Below are positions 43,783 to 57,540 of a DNA stretch of 64,000 bases, one piece after another. How positions within the stretch are numbered: position 1 is the stretch's first letter; every line of letters starts with the position of its first letter. A model generated the notes under the pieces. The model did no database searches and had not been told where the DNA came from. It saw nothing but the letters and a program-made list of their open reading frames with translations. The DNA comes from Syngnathus acus (taxonomy: Eukaryota; Chordata; Actinopteri; Syngnathiformes; Syngnathidae): positions 2,225,501-2,289,500 of the forward strand of contig NC_051107.1 in NCBI RefSeq assembly GCF_901709675.1. The letters are read 5' to 3'. A program made the translations under genes and the position numbers.

Positions 43783-46700
43783 ATGTCGTCTCCAAGTCCG
43801 GGCAAAAGGCGAATGGACACCGACGTGGTGAAACTGTATCCTTTTTTGAAAACAACATAAACAAGCCTCATTTGCGTCTTGGGCCACTTTTCATCCTTTG
43901 TAGGTAGGGTTATGATACGAGCTAACCTTCTATTGACGTTTGTCCTGTTGTCTTAACACACATAGAGCCTCCATTGTCACTGACTAGTGTTTGTGTAAAC
44001 AACATTTTGTTATCAAAGCCTGGGCTATTCGTAACCCGTGTGCCATTAAGTTGACGATTCAATTCAACGAGCTAACAACGTCTAGCTTGTCTTTTTTGTA
44101 CCTCTAAACTAACGTAACATTGGGATTTATTGTTTAGCTTGCTCGTCTCGTGTTCAAAAATAACTGCAGCACCTCGAGCAGAGGCTAACGTTGCTCAGCC
44201 CTTTACAGGAATGTCTTTCATTTTGTGGGGGGACACTTTAGAATGTAGCACGGCTTTAATAAAACACCCGAACTGTTCTGGTTTTGCCCTGCCTGCTGTC
44301 AAGAGGATTTGTGTCAAATTTCGCCTCCTTTTACACGTTGGCACACCAGCTTGTTTACATAATGCACAGCGGACGTCAACTGAGAACGCTGCCTGTTTTT
44401 GTCTTTTGTTCCAACTCTTGTTCGCTAAAGCGCCTGCCCTGTTGTGCGATCAAATGAGATCTCGCAGAATGTGTCGGAAAATGTGTCGCTTTTCCAAGAG
44501 CACTCGCGCAGCTGTCACTTGAACGGCTAGCTTGTGTGTTAGCTTAGCGAGCTAGCGACAAGTCTTGTTGGTTGGGTTTTTTTTTTTTTTCAACATCAAA
44601 ATGGCCACCTGATCTCCCCGAGGCTCACCGTACTGTACTTGTGGAGCCGCCTGGCAAACACAGCACAAGCCCGACGTGTGCCCTTTTTTTTCTCATTTAT
44701 TGAAACATTCGTTGAAAATAGGTGACCCCGTGGCAGGCAGGTGAAGGTGCACTGCAGGTGTTGCGAGGCCAACTTTTCACGCGTCTTGTTTATTGTCAAG
44801 TCGTCGTGTTTTTGTCTTTGAAATTTATGCTGACAGCTGGAGCTGCTTTTTAAAATTTTTTATAAATACTCCTGTTCTAGAAGGACAGTAATTTTTTTGT
44901 TTTTGTCCCAGCCCAGTGAAGCCTAATCATTGGGTGGGCTGTTACTAGACAGAAAACACATGTGGGAGGTGCTTAGAACAGCTGATGGGGTGGCAGTAAA
45001 GCTTTAGTCAGATGTGTGCCTTCCCCACTGGGTTGCTCCTAATAAGGGGAAGTTGTCCTGGAACTGTCTGCATTGAATCAAGTCGGGTCATTTCTGCGTT
45101 GCATGACAATGCATGTTTGTGTAACCCTGCCGGCAATGTTCAGGAAGAGTTTTTCGCCACCGCGGGACTCATTTGCTGATCCTTGTCCTTACAGCACCCC
45201 CCTTTAACTGCCGTAAACCAAAACCAGAAAGTGGGCGAGCCACCCGAGAGCTTCGGAATCTAGAGCGAGAGGATCGTGAGGGAATACCTGAAAATGAAAA
45301 TCGGTGTGTCGTCGTGCCGAGATTTGTCCGGTTGATGTTATTGCGACCGGCCTTCATGTGTGATGGCATTCCAGTCACATGACTGCGTGGTACTATTTTA
45401 ATGAGATGATAACGCCATCTCTTTTGCGACATGAAATCGCATTAGCGACAGGATTTTTTTCTTCCCTCACTTTGTTTTTGCCTTGCTATTATTTGCACTT
45501 GTCATCCATCGCCTGCTTGCTTTGCCCGCGCTTTCTAGCAGCGAGCCGCTGGAATTCGAGCACAGGTTGACCACAAAGGACTTAAGCCCATGGTGAATGC
45601 GAGCTCTTGTGGCATCTGGATGGTGGAATTTGGCGCTAGGGAACAGGGCGGAACAGAAACGCTTCATATGTAGTTAATATTCGTGGAAATGTGTTGTAAA
45701 CGGGTTGAGATCGTAACAATGTATAAAGCTGACACGCATCAATGATTTGTATTTCGCTGTCTGTTAACTGCACTTTTCTGGTGTGTTCTTAGGGAAATGG
45801 TTCCCTTTTGAAATGTCGTTACCTTCCGGCGGCTGCATAGACGTCGTATTCTACCTTTCAGTCACCGCTGAAAGGTCTTGTAAATGATTGTGTAGTAGTT
45901 CTGTGAAGCATGGCGACTCACGATTTATATTCAGCACGGTGGGGAGTTGAGGTCCGTGCCTCAGCGCTTAGCACCCCCTCCGGTCTCTATCGTGACGCGT
46001 TTGGGGTCTTTTGTCGGCTATTTTTGTATCCCTCCAGGTGAGTGCGACGAGGCCCGAGTGTCGACGCAGCGTTTTGCCCTCAAGCAACTGATTTATTCAC
46101 AGTCAGGGGTCAGTTTAAAAAAAAATAATAATTTGAGGCCCCCCCTCCCAGTTCCACACAGCTCGCTCGCTCACCTCCCTCCTGAGGCTGAATGCCAAAT
46201 CGGTGCTTTATCCACTCTCCACTTGGTCATTCAGCCTCCCCCATTGTTGAGCTACTAAACCACGACATCCGGATAGCATCAGCGGCCTCGAGTTCTTTTG
46301 TCTTTTTTTTTTTTTTTTTCTGTGACCTCGGCCTCCTGCTACCGGCTAAATCCAAGCTGCTGAAGCTGCACTGGTCCAAAAGAAGGGGTTGTCAGACTGA
46401 CTGATTGATGGATTGATTTGATCGGTGTGTGAGAAATTGTCTTGAGAACAGACGGTGAACGGTGACAATCACGCCATGTTTTTGTGGTTTCGTTTTTTTT
46501 TTTTTTGCAGCATGTTGCTTGTATGCATGGCTGAGTTCTCCTGAAAAAAACAAAAAACAGATGGACTCAATTTTCAGTTGTTTGTTTTTTCCCCAGCCAT
46601 TCACTCCCAACCACGGCTCCTTCATTTCCATTGATCCAAGATAAATAAGCAGGCCGGTTCATCAATTCCATGATTGTCAAGGCAATGTTGTTGCATCATG

Positions 46701-49700
46701 TGTGTCCGATGACCTCATGAACCTTTGTCTCCCTTATCGGTATGTGATCAAATCAACCCAGTCTTTCTAGAATTTTGCCTCGTCAGCACTTTTCATCAAC
46801 ATGTCAGTTTTGAAATCGCAACTTGTGCGTGAGCCCGTGAGCTCATTAAATAGTCGCCACGGATCCCAAACTGGAGGTTCTCCTTAGTTGCGATAATTAA
46901 CCATGCTATTGTTTGTTTGTTTTTGCTCGACAGGCTCCCCTTTTGACGTAAATAGGCCGTTGATTCGGTCCGAGAGGAGGAGCGTCGCAGGGAGTCGCTT
47001 TTGATTGCGGTGGGTGGGCTTTCGTTTTCTAAACCGACGAGACAAAAGACTCGCATACAGGGAAGGATCAGCCCGGGCCTGTTGTAGTAGAGCCTGAATT
47101 TGCATGGCAATGCTATTAAAATAGGCAAGCACTGAGCCCAAAGCATTTTATTTTTTTCAGAAGTACAGTCGGCAGTGGATTATTTCCCCCTTAAAAGTAG
47201 AAATGTGATTTCAGTATACAGCGGCCAGCCCTCGGGTCTCTATTGCCATTGATATGTAAAAACCACTGCGAGGTTCTTTTTCCTCAGACCACACATGCCG
47301 ATACCAAACGGCCCATTTTGTTTTTCATCGCGGCAACGGATACCACGGCGTCCTTCGAGCAGACCCTCCAAGCTTAGCTGGCTTAGCAGATGGGTTTTGA
47401 CAGTTGAGCCCCCCTTTCCACCAATTCAAGACGGGTCTTAGCAAAGCTAGCGTCACTCCCACAGCAGCGCCAGCCCCGGTCGCCATTCTTCACCAGTCAT
47501 ATGCGCATTTCGCTCTGTGCAGCATTCCAAAGATGCGCCGCACGCGTTTGCATGTGAGCAAATTGAATTCTCCTCAGGGGGGTGCGGCTGTGCATAGTCA
47601 ATTTTGACTGGATGGCGGCGGAATCACTCGAGTTGTATTTGCTTTGACTGTGGTTTTAGTTTCCATCTGTTGTGGTAAATGATGACATTATTGTAGTAGG
47701 GAAGAAGCAGAAAAATCTTTTTGATTCATTAAATAATCGTTTTGGGTCACTTTAGCTCATGTTATGTACTATATTTGCAACTAAAAGTAGGTGAGTGACA
47801 TGGGCGTCAGGAAATTTGAGTGAATAAGTTGACTTTAGTGAGCTCAGATTAGCATCTGGCTGGTAACTGGCTAATTGTTAGCCACCGCCGTAGCATCTTG
47901 CTAATGAATGTCCTTTTGTGTTTATTATTATTATTTTTAAACTGTGCCTATTTTTGGGGTTTTCAATAGTTCTATGTAGCACTATGTTAACATTAATATC
48001 CTGTTTTTTTGTTGTATGGTTTGGTTGTAATTTGTAACGTACACTTTTCATGCCCGTCGTCACGTCGCTGCTGTAATTTTTCGGAAGAGGAAACTCCCAC
48101 GCCGGTTGGACGGCTGCAATACTTCCTGCCTTTTATCTTTAAGGCCCTTACCCGCAAACCCATGCTACGAGTTCAAGCACTTAACAGACATTTTAATATT
48201 CTTAAATCAATATTTGTGCCCGTAATAGACATTTTTAGTCAGTAGTTGACAGCTGTTGTAAGTGGAGTAACTTGATTACCACCACTTCTTTTGTTTGGAC
48301 TTGTTGTAGAGCTGTCGGGGTTCAGTTTGGTGTTTCTAAAAATAGCACGCCTATCGTGCCGTCACACATTGGAACACTGCCGCCGAACAATTTCAGGAAC
48401 AACAATATTTGGTATGGGGTGTGTATAATTGTGTACCACAAGGCTTTTATACGAGCCCACTTTTGTTTTGGAACTCTTCTGCGAATTACTGGATAGCTTC
48501 TAAATCTGTCGTTACATTGTAACACTGCAGTGGCAACTCATTTTCATGTTTGACTTGTGTTGAAATGTTTGACTTGTCATCCATAGGTCGCATTGCAAAG
48601 CGATGATGTCATTTAGCCTTCAAGGGAAAGATGTCTCTCACTAGCTTTTGCCATCGCTCTTTCACCTTCTCTTCATTCCCCCACGTTCGCAGCTCGCCGC
48701 TTTGTTGGCTGACCTTATTCTAGCCTAACGCTGCTTTCGGAGGACTGCAGTCTATTAGCTTCATCTTTGATTTCAGCTAAAGTGCATACGGTCGGGCGGC
48801 GGCGCATAATGAGCAATGTTGTTGAGCTTTCGGCCGTCACGTGTTCTTAAGTTGCTCGAGGGACGTCAACCTTTCGTTTGCCAGAGAAGCTCGGTTATGG
48901 CTTCCATTCCACGTCAGCTGGTGGTCAGTAGTAGATGCTGTTTTATGAGTTGCTATTATTATTAGATTATGTGGTGATAGATATTTATAGGGATGTTGTG
49001 TACTTGAAATGTGACAATGATGCAATTTGTCTTCCTCATTTTAAAACAAATTTGACATGATGGGAGGCAGTTTAAAAAAAAAAAAAAAGTAAGTTCCCTG
49101 CCTTGTTTGTTTTCCATACTTGGAAAGATGTTGGTCAGGACGGGATATTTTTAAGGAATGAAAATAAGACATGTCTACACCACAAGCACCATTTGCAGCA
49201 TATTTCTGCCCTTGAACCACTTTGAAAAGTTAAACTGTGGTCAGCGAGGGATAAATGCTTAATTGTAGTAGAGAAAGTAGTTTGTCAGGCTTGTTTATAA
49301 CTTGTGCTCCACATGTTTTTCAGGTGCTTTTGCAAAGTAAGTTTTGATAAGGGATTGATTCTGTTTAGGTTTGGCTGTGTGTGTGTGGTTAAAAAGATAA
49401 TGACAACCGGTGCAAACCACAGATTATGACTTATCTATACTAATCCAAGGTAAAGGAGAGTGGGGGTGTAGCTCGGCGTAGAACCTGGCGTCGCTTCCAA
49501 ACGATAATGAATCGAACTTAGTTAAAAGAAGCCATTTGAAACAGTAAAGAAAAAAAAAATTGCACTGTTTAATTTTTTTTCCACAGGTCCAATTTCAGGG
49601 CCTCGAGTCGCACGATGTTAGCACGCTAACACCTCGCAATCTCTTGGACGTCCTTCGAAAGTCACCGCCCGGCGTCTCGACCCAGGCCAAGCGGTGACAC

Positions 49701-51532
49701 GTTTAGCTGGCTCAGGTCAGGGATTCCGCTCGCTTTCGCCCGAGCTTAAAATAACCCTTCGGTTTGATTTGACCCCTTGGGGAGGGGGGAGGTGGGTGGG
49801 GTCACTGCAAAAATCTAATAGGATACACACTCCAGTAGGACTGACAAGCCAGCTGCTACTATCTGTGCAGTTAAAGAGACTTCCTACTTTAAAAAAAAAA
49901 AAAAGAAAAAATTGTGAATTCAAGTCCTTGACAGACAATCAGCATCGAAAGCAAACATGAAGTTACCATCCTCAGTGGACTCAACGAATTTGTAGTAAAG
50001 TTTTACGGACCGCAGGGAAGTAAGTTTGCGTCTCATTTTTTTTTTTTTTTCTTCGAATTAATGTGTCTTCATAAAAATAACAAACGTCTCCTGTTGTATT
50101 TCAGCGCCGTACGAGGGCGGCGTGTGGAAAGTGCGAGTGGATCTGCCCGATAAATACCCCTTCAAATCGCCATCAATAGGTAAAGATCGCCCTCCCCACC
50201 TCCGTTGTCAGAATTAATGTGTTTTTAAAGATCATTTCTTGGGTTAACTTTCAGGATTCATGAACAAAATCTTTCATCCCAACATCGACGAAGCGTAAGT
50301 ACACGTACGGCCGTCGATTACCGCAATGAATGAAGCAAATAGCAAAACTTGGCTGACCACATTGAAACCAAGATAATTTAAAAAAAAAAAAAATCGAATC
50401 CACTATGTCAAAAACAACACACTTTCTAACATGTCTTCTGCTCTTCCAAACCAGGTCAGGAACGGTGTGTTTAGATGTCATCAACCAGACGTGGACAGCC
50501 CTTTACGGTGAGTGGGTCCATGGCTATGTGTGTGTCTTACTGATGGGGGAGTTGAATGATTACTAACTAGGTAACACCACCGCCAAGAAAGGTCAGAGCT
50601 TCTTTGTGACAGATGATTTAATGACGGTCAATCGCGAGGCTCTTCTCCCGGTGACCTTTTTTATTTTTATTTTTATTATGATTCTGGCTGTGTTGCTAGA
50701 CCACAGCACAAAAAGCTTTACTGGGGAAGTGCAAGTTTATGACTCAAGTCTCTCAGGGCCTCAGTGGCGACACCTAGCAGATGAGAGCAGAACCGCAGGA
50801 GCTCGCAAACAGAAGGGCCTTGACATTTAATGTTAGCTTAGCACTGTTAGCATTGCAGTCCTGATGACTAGAAGAAAATTCTGTTCGAACCACGGGAGTC
50901 AAAACTTGATCCCATTTTGGTCAGAAAATGTGAACAAAGTCTTAAATGGTCTAAAAAAAAATTAAATGGAATGAGACCTTGAAAACTATTAGCCATGCTA
51001 TTAGATTAGTGAGGACAACTGCTAACATGCATATAGCAGGCAGTTCGGATGCATAGTGGATTATGACGAGCAGGAAACTGAACCGAAAAGCAACAAAGTG
51101 GGTGAGTGATTTGAGTTTTTCTTAACTTCTCTCGTTCGGAGAAGAGAATTGTGGCACTACCTTGTATTTACTGTCTTTTTGTTTCCTCCACGCTCGCCAG
51201 ACCTGACCAACATCTTTGAGTCGTTCCTGCCACAGCTGCTGGCCTACCCCAACCCCATTGACCCTTTGAACGGAGACGCGGCCGCCATGTACCTGCACAG
51301 GCCAGAGGAGTACAAGCAGAAAATCAAAGGTTTGCAGAAGACAAGAAAAAAAAAAAACATGTTCCGGTGATGCGTTTTGTGACGTATTGTTGTGCTTGTG
51401 CGTGCAGAGTACATCCAGAAATATGCAACAGAGGAGGCACTAAAGGAGCAAGAGGAGGGGGCGGGCGACTCTTCATCCGAAAGCTCCATGTCCGACTTCT
51501 CCGAGGACGAGGCCCAGGATATGGAGTTGTAG
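43783..51532 (+). CDS. ube2h: Ubiquitin-conjugating enzyme E2 H
   Basis: A 183-residue E2, the same length as human UBE2H, which charges with ubiquitin and works with the CTLH/GID E3 complex. Exons: 43783-43835, 49943-50019, 50105-50179, 50255-50294, 50455-50507, 51201-51329, 51408-51532; all phases agree. It starts [20 protein letters not shown]. The UBC fold includes the HPN tripeptide ([10 protein letters not shown]) and the active-site cysteine in [13 protein letters not shown] (residue about 87). The acidic, serine-rich tail ends [18 protein letters not shown]. The only substitution noted against the human sequence recalled in the core is ILSGLNEF for ILGGLNEF. The first intron (43836-49942) carries U12-type signals. 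Confidence 0.98.
43836..49942 (+). other. ube2h: ube2h intron 1, 6.1 kb, U12-type GT-AG
   Basis: The donor is CT|GTATCCTTTT, the U12 GT-AG consensus. The 3' end has GTCCTTGAC (8 of 9 bases of TTCCTTGAC) about 11 bases before the CAG at 49942, with no strong polypyrimidine tract. The intron holds no recognised gene. It includes an A/T-rich middle and several open frames that look random. Confidence 0.75.
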
Positions 51533-53572
51533 TAGCGGACGTCGTCCTCCCCCTGCAAGCCCCGCCCCCCCCCCCCCCCACCCCACAGAGACTATATTTG
51601 ATTTCCTAACCCCATGACAAAGCAGACTTATAATATTCATATTTAAACACCTTGATTTTTTTATTATTATTATTGTTACTAAACAAGGATTTTTACAAAT
51701 ATCTAGATTCCTCCTCCCCTCCCCTTTCGGCATCGCTTCCTCACCCCCACCTTTTTTTTTTTTTTTCTTGTGTGTGTGTGTCAAAGGGGTTGTGGCGCCC
51801 AACGCAAAGACAGTATTTGAACAAAGACGAACAATCACGCACAGGGTATGTCGCTATGCTCACGGACGGATGCGACCCCGTTTTTTGGATGCCGGCTTGG
51901 CAGTTACTCACTTTTTTTTGCGGGGGAGGGTCACCAGAACAAACGACGTCATCAAACATGACGCCGCTGCTCTGAGCACGCTTTGGATTCACCCGAGGTC
52001 CGTTTTCACCCCGTTTTCATTTCGCCTCAGTTTTACCCCGATGCAGGAAGGAAGGAGACGAGATGTTTGGATTTTTTCTCTTTTTTTTTTCTTTTCACAT
52101 TTGTGTGTCTACAGTACCAAACACGGCAGTCCAAGTGCTCGGAGAGGACCTCGCAATGTATTCCCCCTTCCGAGAATGCAGTAGTGTGGATCCCAGCTCA
52201 ACTCCCTTCCTTCGTGCCTCGTCAACAACAGTTTAAAAAAAAAAAAAAAAAAAAAAAAGGAAGGGGATAAAGGAGAGAAAAAAAAAAGCACATTTGGTAC
52301 TCCTCTTCCTCTTTGGACAATCTCCACTTCGATGGATGCTAACACATAGCTAGTTCGGAGTTGCAAGTCCTCCAAATAGATAGCATTCATATGGCTTTAG
52401 TCAGATTTTTTTTTTTTTTTTTTTTTATTTTTTTTAAGTTAGCTGGCGTCTGTCGTGTGATGATAGGTATAAGATGCTTCATTTGTACAGATGTTTCCTA
52501 GCGTAGTCCATCCAAAACAAGAGGCACATGGAAAGCTGGCACCACGTCCTTGGTTTGCATTGCGTCCGCGGTACATTTAAAGAGTGTAGCGGGATGCAGG
52601 TTCTTTTTTTTTTTTTTCCTCCTAAGATGATTTTGGATGAGAGCCCACTCAGGATAACCTAAAAAGGTCGTATTCAGATTCGTATTCAGCTTTCGAATTT
52701 TCTCTGGAAGCTGCCAAAATAGCGTTCTTACTCCCCCTCCTTTTTTTTTCCTGTCATTCTTAATCCTAACCACCAAACAGCAATGTCGTGAACTTGAAGA
52801 GAGTTTTTTGTTTTAAAAGTAATCCAGATTGGAATTCTTGCTTTTTAGATTGTTGAATAAGAGAAACATAAAAAAAAAGCCCCTTGAATTGTAACCTTTT
52901 GGGAAAAAAAACAAAACCAAAAAACAAACAGCTCTCTTTATGTTGAAGTCATACTTTTGCTTTTTAAGAAGCATTTTGCATCTGCTGGGTAATAAAGTGA
53001 TCATATACTCACCCTCAGCCTGCTGTTGGTGTGGACAAAAAGTCAACTCAAACCTGCCTTTGCATTGCAAATGGATTTGGCTCGAGGAGTCTTCATTTCC
53101 AAACTAAATTAACTTTTTAACCAAATGAGCAAAATGTCTCTAGTTTCCCTGGTGTATCTCGAAACATGACAAAGAGTTGACTTGTGTTGCGGTCAGGGAG
53201 CCTCTGTTGTATTTCAGCACAGCGTGCTCGCCCACCGTGTCTACCTATTGTGCACTTGCATGCACACCTCCCATTCCCGTTCTTCCGAGTTTTGGACACG
53301 TCAACACCCACACCCACACACAGCATGTACTCTTTGCTACCTAGTGTGTTTAATTTTCATTTACCCAAAACGTGCGTCCTCGGTCTTACAGCACCACTCT
53401 CACTTGCCCCCCACCTCTGTTACCCCTTTTTATATTTTTATTTTTTTTTGACATTGTGAAGTGGGCATGCTTGTCAAAAAAGATAAGGACAAATGCTCTC
53501 CATGAATAGGCTTATAACCTCATAAATAGTCGTGTAAAAAGTATACTGTTATAACTTCTCTTTTTTAATAAA
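51533..53572 (+). other. ube2h: ube2h 3' UTR with poly(A) signal at 53567
   Basis: Two kilobases without a gene, with long T and A runs (about 51752, 52234, 52409). It ends at AATAAA 53567-53572 (TTTTTTAATAAAACATTC), the likely polyadenylation signal. Confidence 0.7.
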
Positions 53573-56500
53573 ACATTCAATGTGTTCAAAAAAATGATTT
53601 GTTTGTAATATTTTTACTGGTTGCACTTTGAACCAAAATTGTTTTTTGTCATGATTATTGATTTTTTTTTTTTTTAATCTGCGTTTTATTTATTTGACGA
53701 AAAAGATTAATTTACTTACTTTAATATTTCATTTTAGTTGCATTGTATTTAGTAGCCACTTGACCTGAAAGATATTTGATTTATTTTATGTTTTCATTTG
53801 CAATACTGAATTTAATGTTTTTTTTCATTAAAATATTTTCATTGACTCGACCTATATGCTATTTGTAGTTTTAAACTTGACTAAAAAGAGGTTGGTATTT
53901 TCTAAGTTAACGATATTTTTTGCAAATTTAGCATTTTTATTATTTGTACATTTTTATATCGTTTTTAAGAGGCACTTGAGTAGTATTTTCACAAGGAACT
54001 TTAGAAAGATGCTGAAGTACCGGACGTGGCCACAAGATGGGGGCATCGCTCTACCAAACCAACCTCTTCTTCGTGGGACCGTGACAATCACCGTCCATCA
54101 GCAGCACCCATTAAAATGCCTGAAAATGAGGTTCGTTAATAATTTTCATTGTAACTATATTCTATGAATATTTACACACACTTTGTGTATTTTTCTACAG
54201 CTGGTATTGTTGCACGTATTTTTATTTTAAACTTTGCCTCATCGCCAGAAGGTGGCTCCTGGTGTCCTCCACGCTCCAACATGGCGGCGCTTAATGACTC
54301 GCACTAATGGTTTGGGTGGAGGAGGAGAAATGTGGTGACATAAGGCACTTTAATCCCTTCTAAGCTAAAAAAATGTATTCTGTCACGCATCAATCTGCTC
54401 CATTTCTGGTAGGCAACATAACTTTACTACTGCTGCTTTTCCTGTGCTCGTTTTTTTTTTTTTTTTTTTTGTCGAATCTGATTTGTCATGAATCTAGCTA
54501 ACATAAGAGCTACATAGAATTGATATGTTGATATTGTAGGATATTATATTTGATAATATTCACCATATTTAGGATATATTGGTGATGTTTTACCTTATTC
54601 CCCAAATTCTTAATTTCCCTTTCCCTTGAAAAAAAATCCAGTAGAAATAAATTAAGACATTCTACTTTGAATGCTTCCTCAATTATTCTACAGCATTTCA
54701 AGCTTTTTTTTTGCTAATTTTCACTGAATGCGCTTAGCATGTACAAATAGACTAACTACAGTATGATTCCCCAAACAAGGGACACAGACTCACTGAATCA
54801 TCACAGTAAGTTCTTTATTTGCTATAATCTTTTTTTTTTAATCCAAGCAACACTTAAAAGTCAACACTTACCTTTGATTTAATAGAATTGAACAATGTTT
54901 ATATTTGTGGTTTGAAGTGCACTGCAAGTCACACGGCTTCTTCAAAAAAAAATTTGTTAGCTGCTCAGTCAACAGTGTTAGAGGAAAGGTCATTTGGTGA
55001 TGCCAGTCAGACTCTTTTTGAAATGTTTCCTCCAAACATGGGCATACATTTTGTATGTTAAACGGGAATCTTAATTTTTTTCAGAAATGGCTGCCTCAAC
55101 CATGGAGAAGATGAGGTGGGAGATGCTCTGACCTCCAGAGGTGCAGCAACCCGACCCGCTCAATGAAATATTTAAAGCTCGGCGTTTTCGCCGCAGTGCA
55201 GGACAAAGCCATGACGTAATGCCAAAGCCTCGCTCCGACCCGTCCCATTGGTCCTCCTCGTGATGGTGGTGGTCATGTGACCCATTTGGCTGCTGATGCT
55301 ACTGCTGCAGCGGCCTTTTAAGGTATGAGCCATGCCCTCAGGCGCCACAGCAGCAACAACAGCAGGTTGGAATCAATCACAAGCGTTTTTAATGGATCAT
55401 GTGCGCATTGTTAAAATAGAGAGAGGGTCAAGTTTGATGCTAGCTTTGTTGGTTGATGAGTCATTTTGAATAGTGCTGAGTCACTTCAATGGCTTGATCA
55501 GGGCTCAGTTTACTAGGAGAATCAAATCAACTCAAAGATAGTCTTTACTAATAGATGAACTGTTGACTGAGTACAGTATAATAAATTTGGTGTGTAAGTC
55601 ATCATGTCGTGTATTAACGGTAACTTGGAATAGTGATTACTTGAAAAGGTTATTTTTAATAAAATTAACTATTAAATAATTTAAAATGTGTCACGAATCC
55701 ACTTTGTTGTGTATTGGATGATATATATTGAGTTTTTTGCTCGTTGAATTGTTGCTGAACAAAATAATATTAATCAGACCAAAATGCTTTATAATTTATA
55801 TTCTTCAAAGTAAGCACTTTTTGGTCAAATAACACAACTTGGTATTTTCTCAGTTAGCTCTATGATGTGAATGCTGCTTTATGACAAGGAATGGAAGCTG
55901 TGTATTATCGCGAGTAAAAAGCCTGAATTTTCTGACCTCTTAATGCATTTGAATTTGAGGTGTTTCCAAACTTTTGCCTGCTGCTGTCTGTGTTTATTTT
56001 GTCTGACAAAGCACGTGGACTATACATAGAACATAAAAACTCTAATCACCTTTTTTTTTGTACAGTACATTTATTACGTACAGTTCAGTTGTATTTAACT
56101 TTATATACTACTCTATTCTTTTGGGTCTTGAGGCCTATCTGTGTGTGTGATCATAGATAGCTTAGCATGATTATTTTATGATGGAGTCATGTGTCTCCAT
56201 CATCTGATCACCTGTTCCACACACTAGCATGTTAAATATTCATCCACCTCCAACAGGTGATCCGAGGCTCAGGTGTCTCCCACCCTGCATGGATGTCAGC
56301 GTCGCTATTCAGCCACGCCAGTAACCCAAACCCTGCTTCCACCATCTTTTGAATATTACATTAACTCCCGCTGCTTCCTTCTGTGCAGGTATCTGACTAA
56401 TTAAGAGCAGCAGGTAAGTGGAGGATGAGGAAGAAGAGGAAGAGGAGGAGCGTCTCCATATATGAGGCATCCTCGCTGCATCGAAGCCATTCCACTGGAG

Positions 56501-57540
56501 GAGAAGCAAACAGGAGGCTGCGTATCAACCAGGTTGTATGCTTTCCTACATCTTTCCATTTTTACACTGCCGTTAGCCATCTGGACGTCATTCGATCCTG
56601 CAGCATCTCAGGCCCGAGAAGCCTCAGCAGCATCGAAGCCTGACCTGAGGGAGGAGGGGCACTAGGGTGGAGTATGTTGTAGCAAATGTGCTGCTGTTCG
56701 CTTAATTGTTTGTTCAATCATCAAGAGAGTACGCAAGAGAGGGGGTGCTTATTATTGTGCGTTGTGTTTTTAGAACATTTTTGCTTAGTGACTGCATGGA
56801 GGCCTTGCATGCTACTCAAAGGGCCTACAGGCCTCCTTAAAGGCCTCTGATCAGCACTGAGCTCCACGATGCTTTGGCCATGCAATCTTAAAGGAATATT
56901 TGACTTTTTTAAACTATATATACTGTCTTTTACAAATTTAAAGAAATACTAGTGTGATTTAAAAAAAATATCAACACACACAAAAATAGATGGAGCTCAC
57001 TGGTGAGCTTTTATTTTTTTTGTTTAGAACAGGCTCACAATATCCTAAATAAGGGAGTCATGCACTTAGTGACCGCTGATATTACATACTGTGTTGTATG
57101 TTTTTTTTTCTTGAGGAAGCAGCAATTTTAAACAGGTAGTTTGTATTCATTTTATAGAATCTAATTAGAGTCTGTGATATCAAACTGTGCTAAAAAGAAA
57201 TATCTTACTTATAGAAAAATGACTTATAATACATTTTAATTTTCGACATAGCTCTTGTATTGAATACAATTAGAATATGTCCTTAATAAAGTGGCCTGTA
57301 ATCGGTGTAATTGGGTCGAACAAATCATAAAATGACAAAAATGTATATTAACAAAAGCGGTGAGGTGCCGTAAATCTGTAGTTGGGACAAACCAATCGAA
57401 TAAATTAATGGGGGTGTTCTGAATAAAGAAAATGCCACGATATCCGTTTAATCCTCAAAGCAGGAGGGGCTGGCTAAATTGTGTCAAACGCGTTACGCTA
57501 AACAAATATTCATCACTTTCAATGTGGGGGTTAAACAACA
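53573..57540. other. intergenic region between ube2h and the microRNA cluster
   Basis: No protein gene is recognised. A YY1-like CAACATGGCGGCGC lies at 54277-54290. A GC-rich block at about 55085-55375 has GACGTAATG, CCCATTGG and CATGTGAC and may be a regulatory element. Another less AT-rich block lies at 56200-56670. The rest is AT-rich. Confidence 0.4.

Noticed and set aside
44130-44522. 130-codon open frame in ube2h intron 1
   Set aside because: No recognised family or splice structure, and it sits inside a well-supported intron. It looks like a chance frame.
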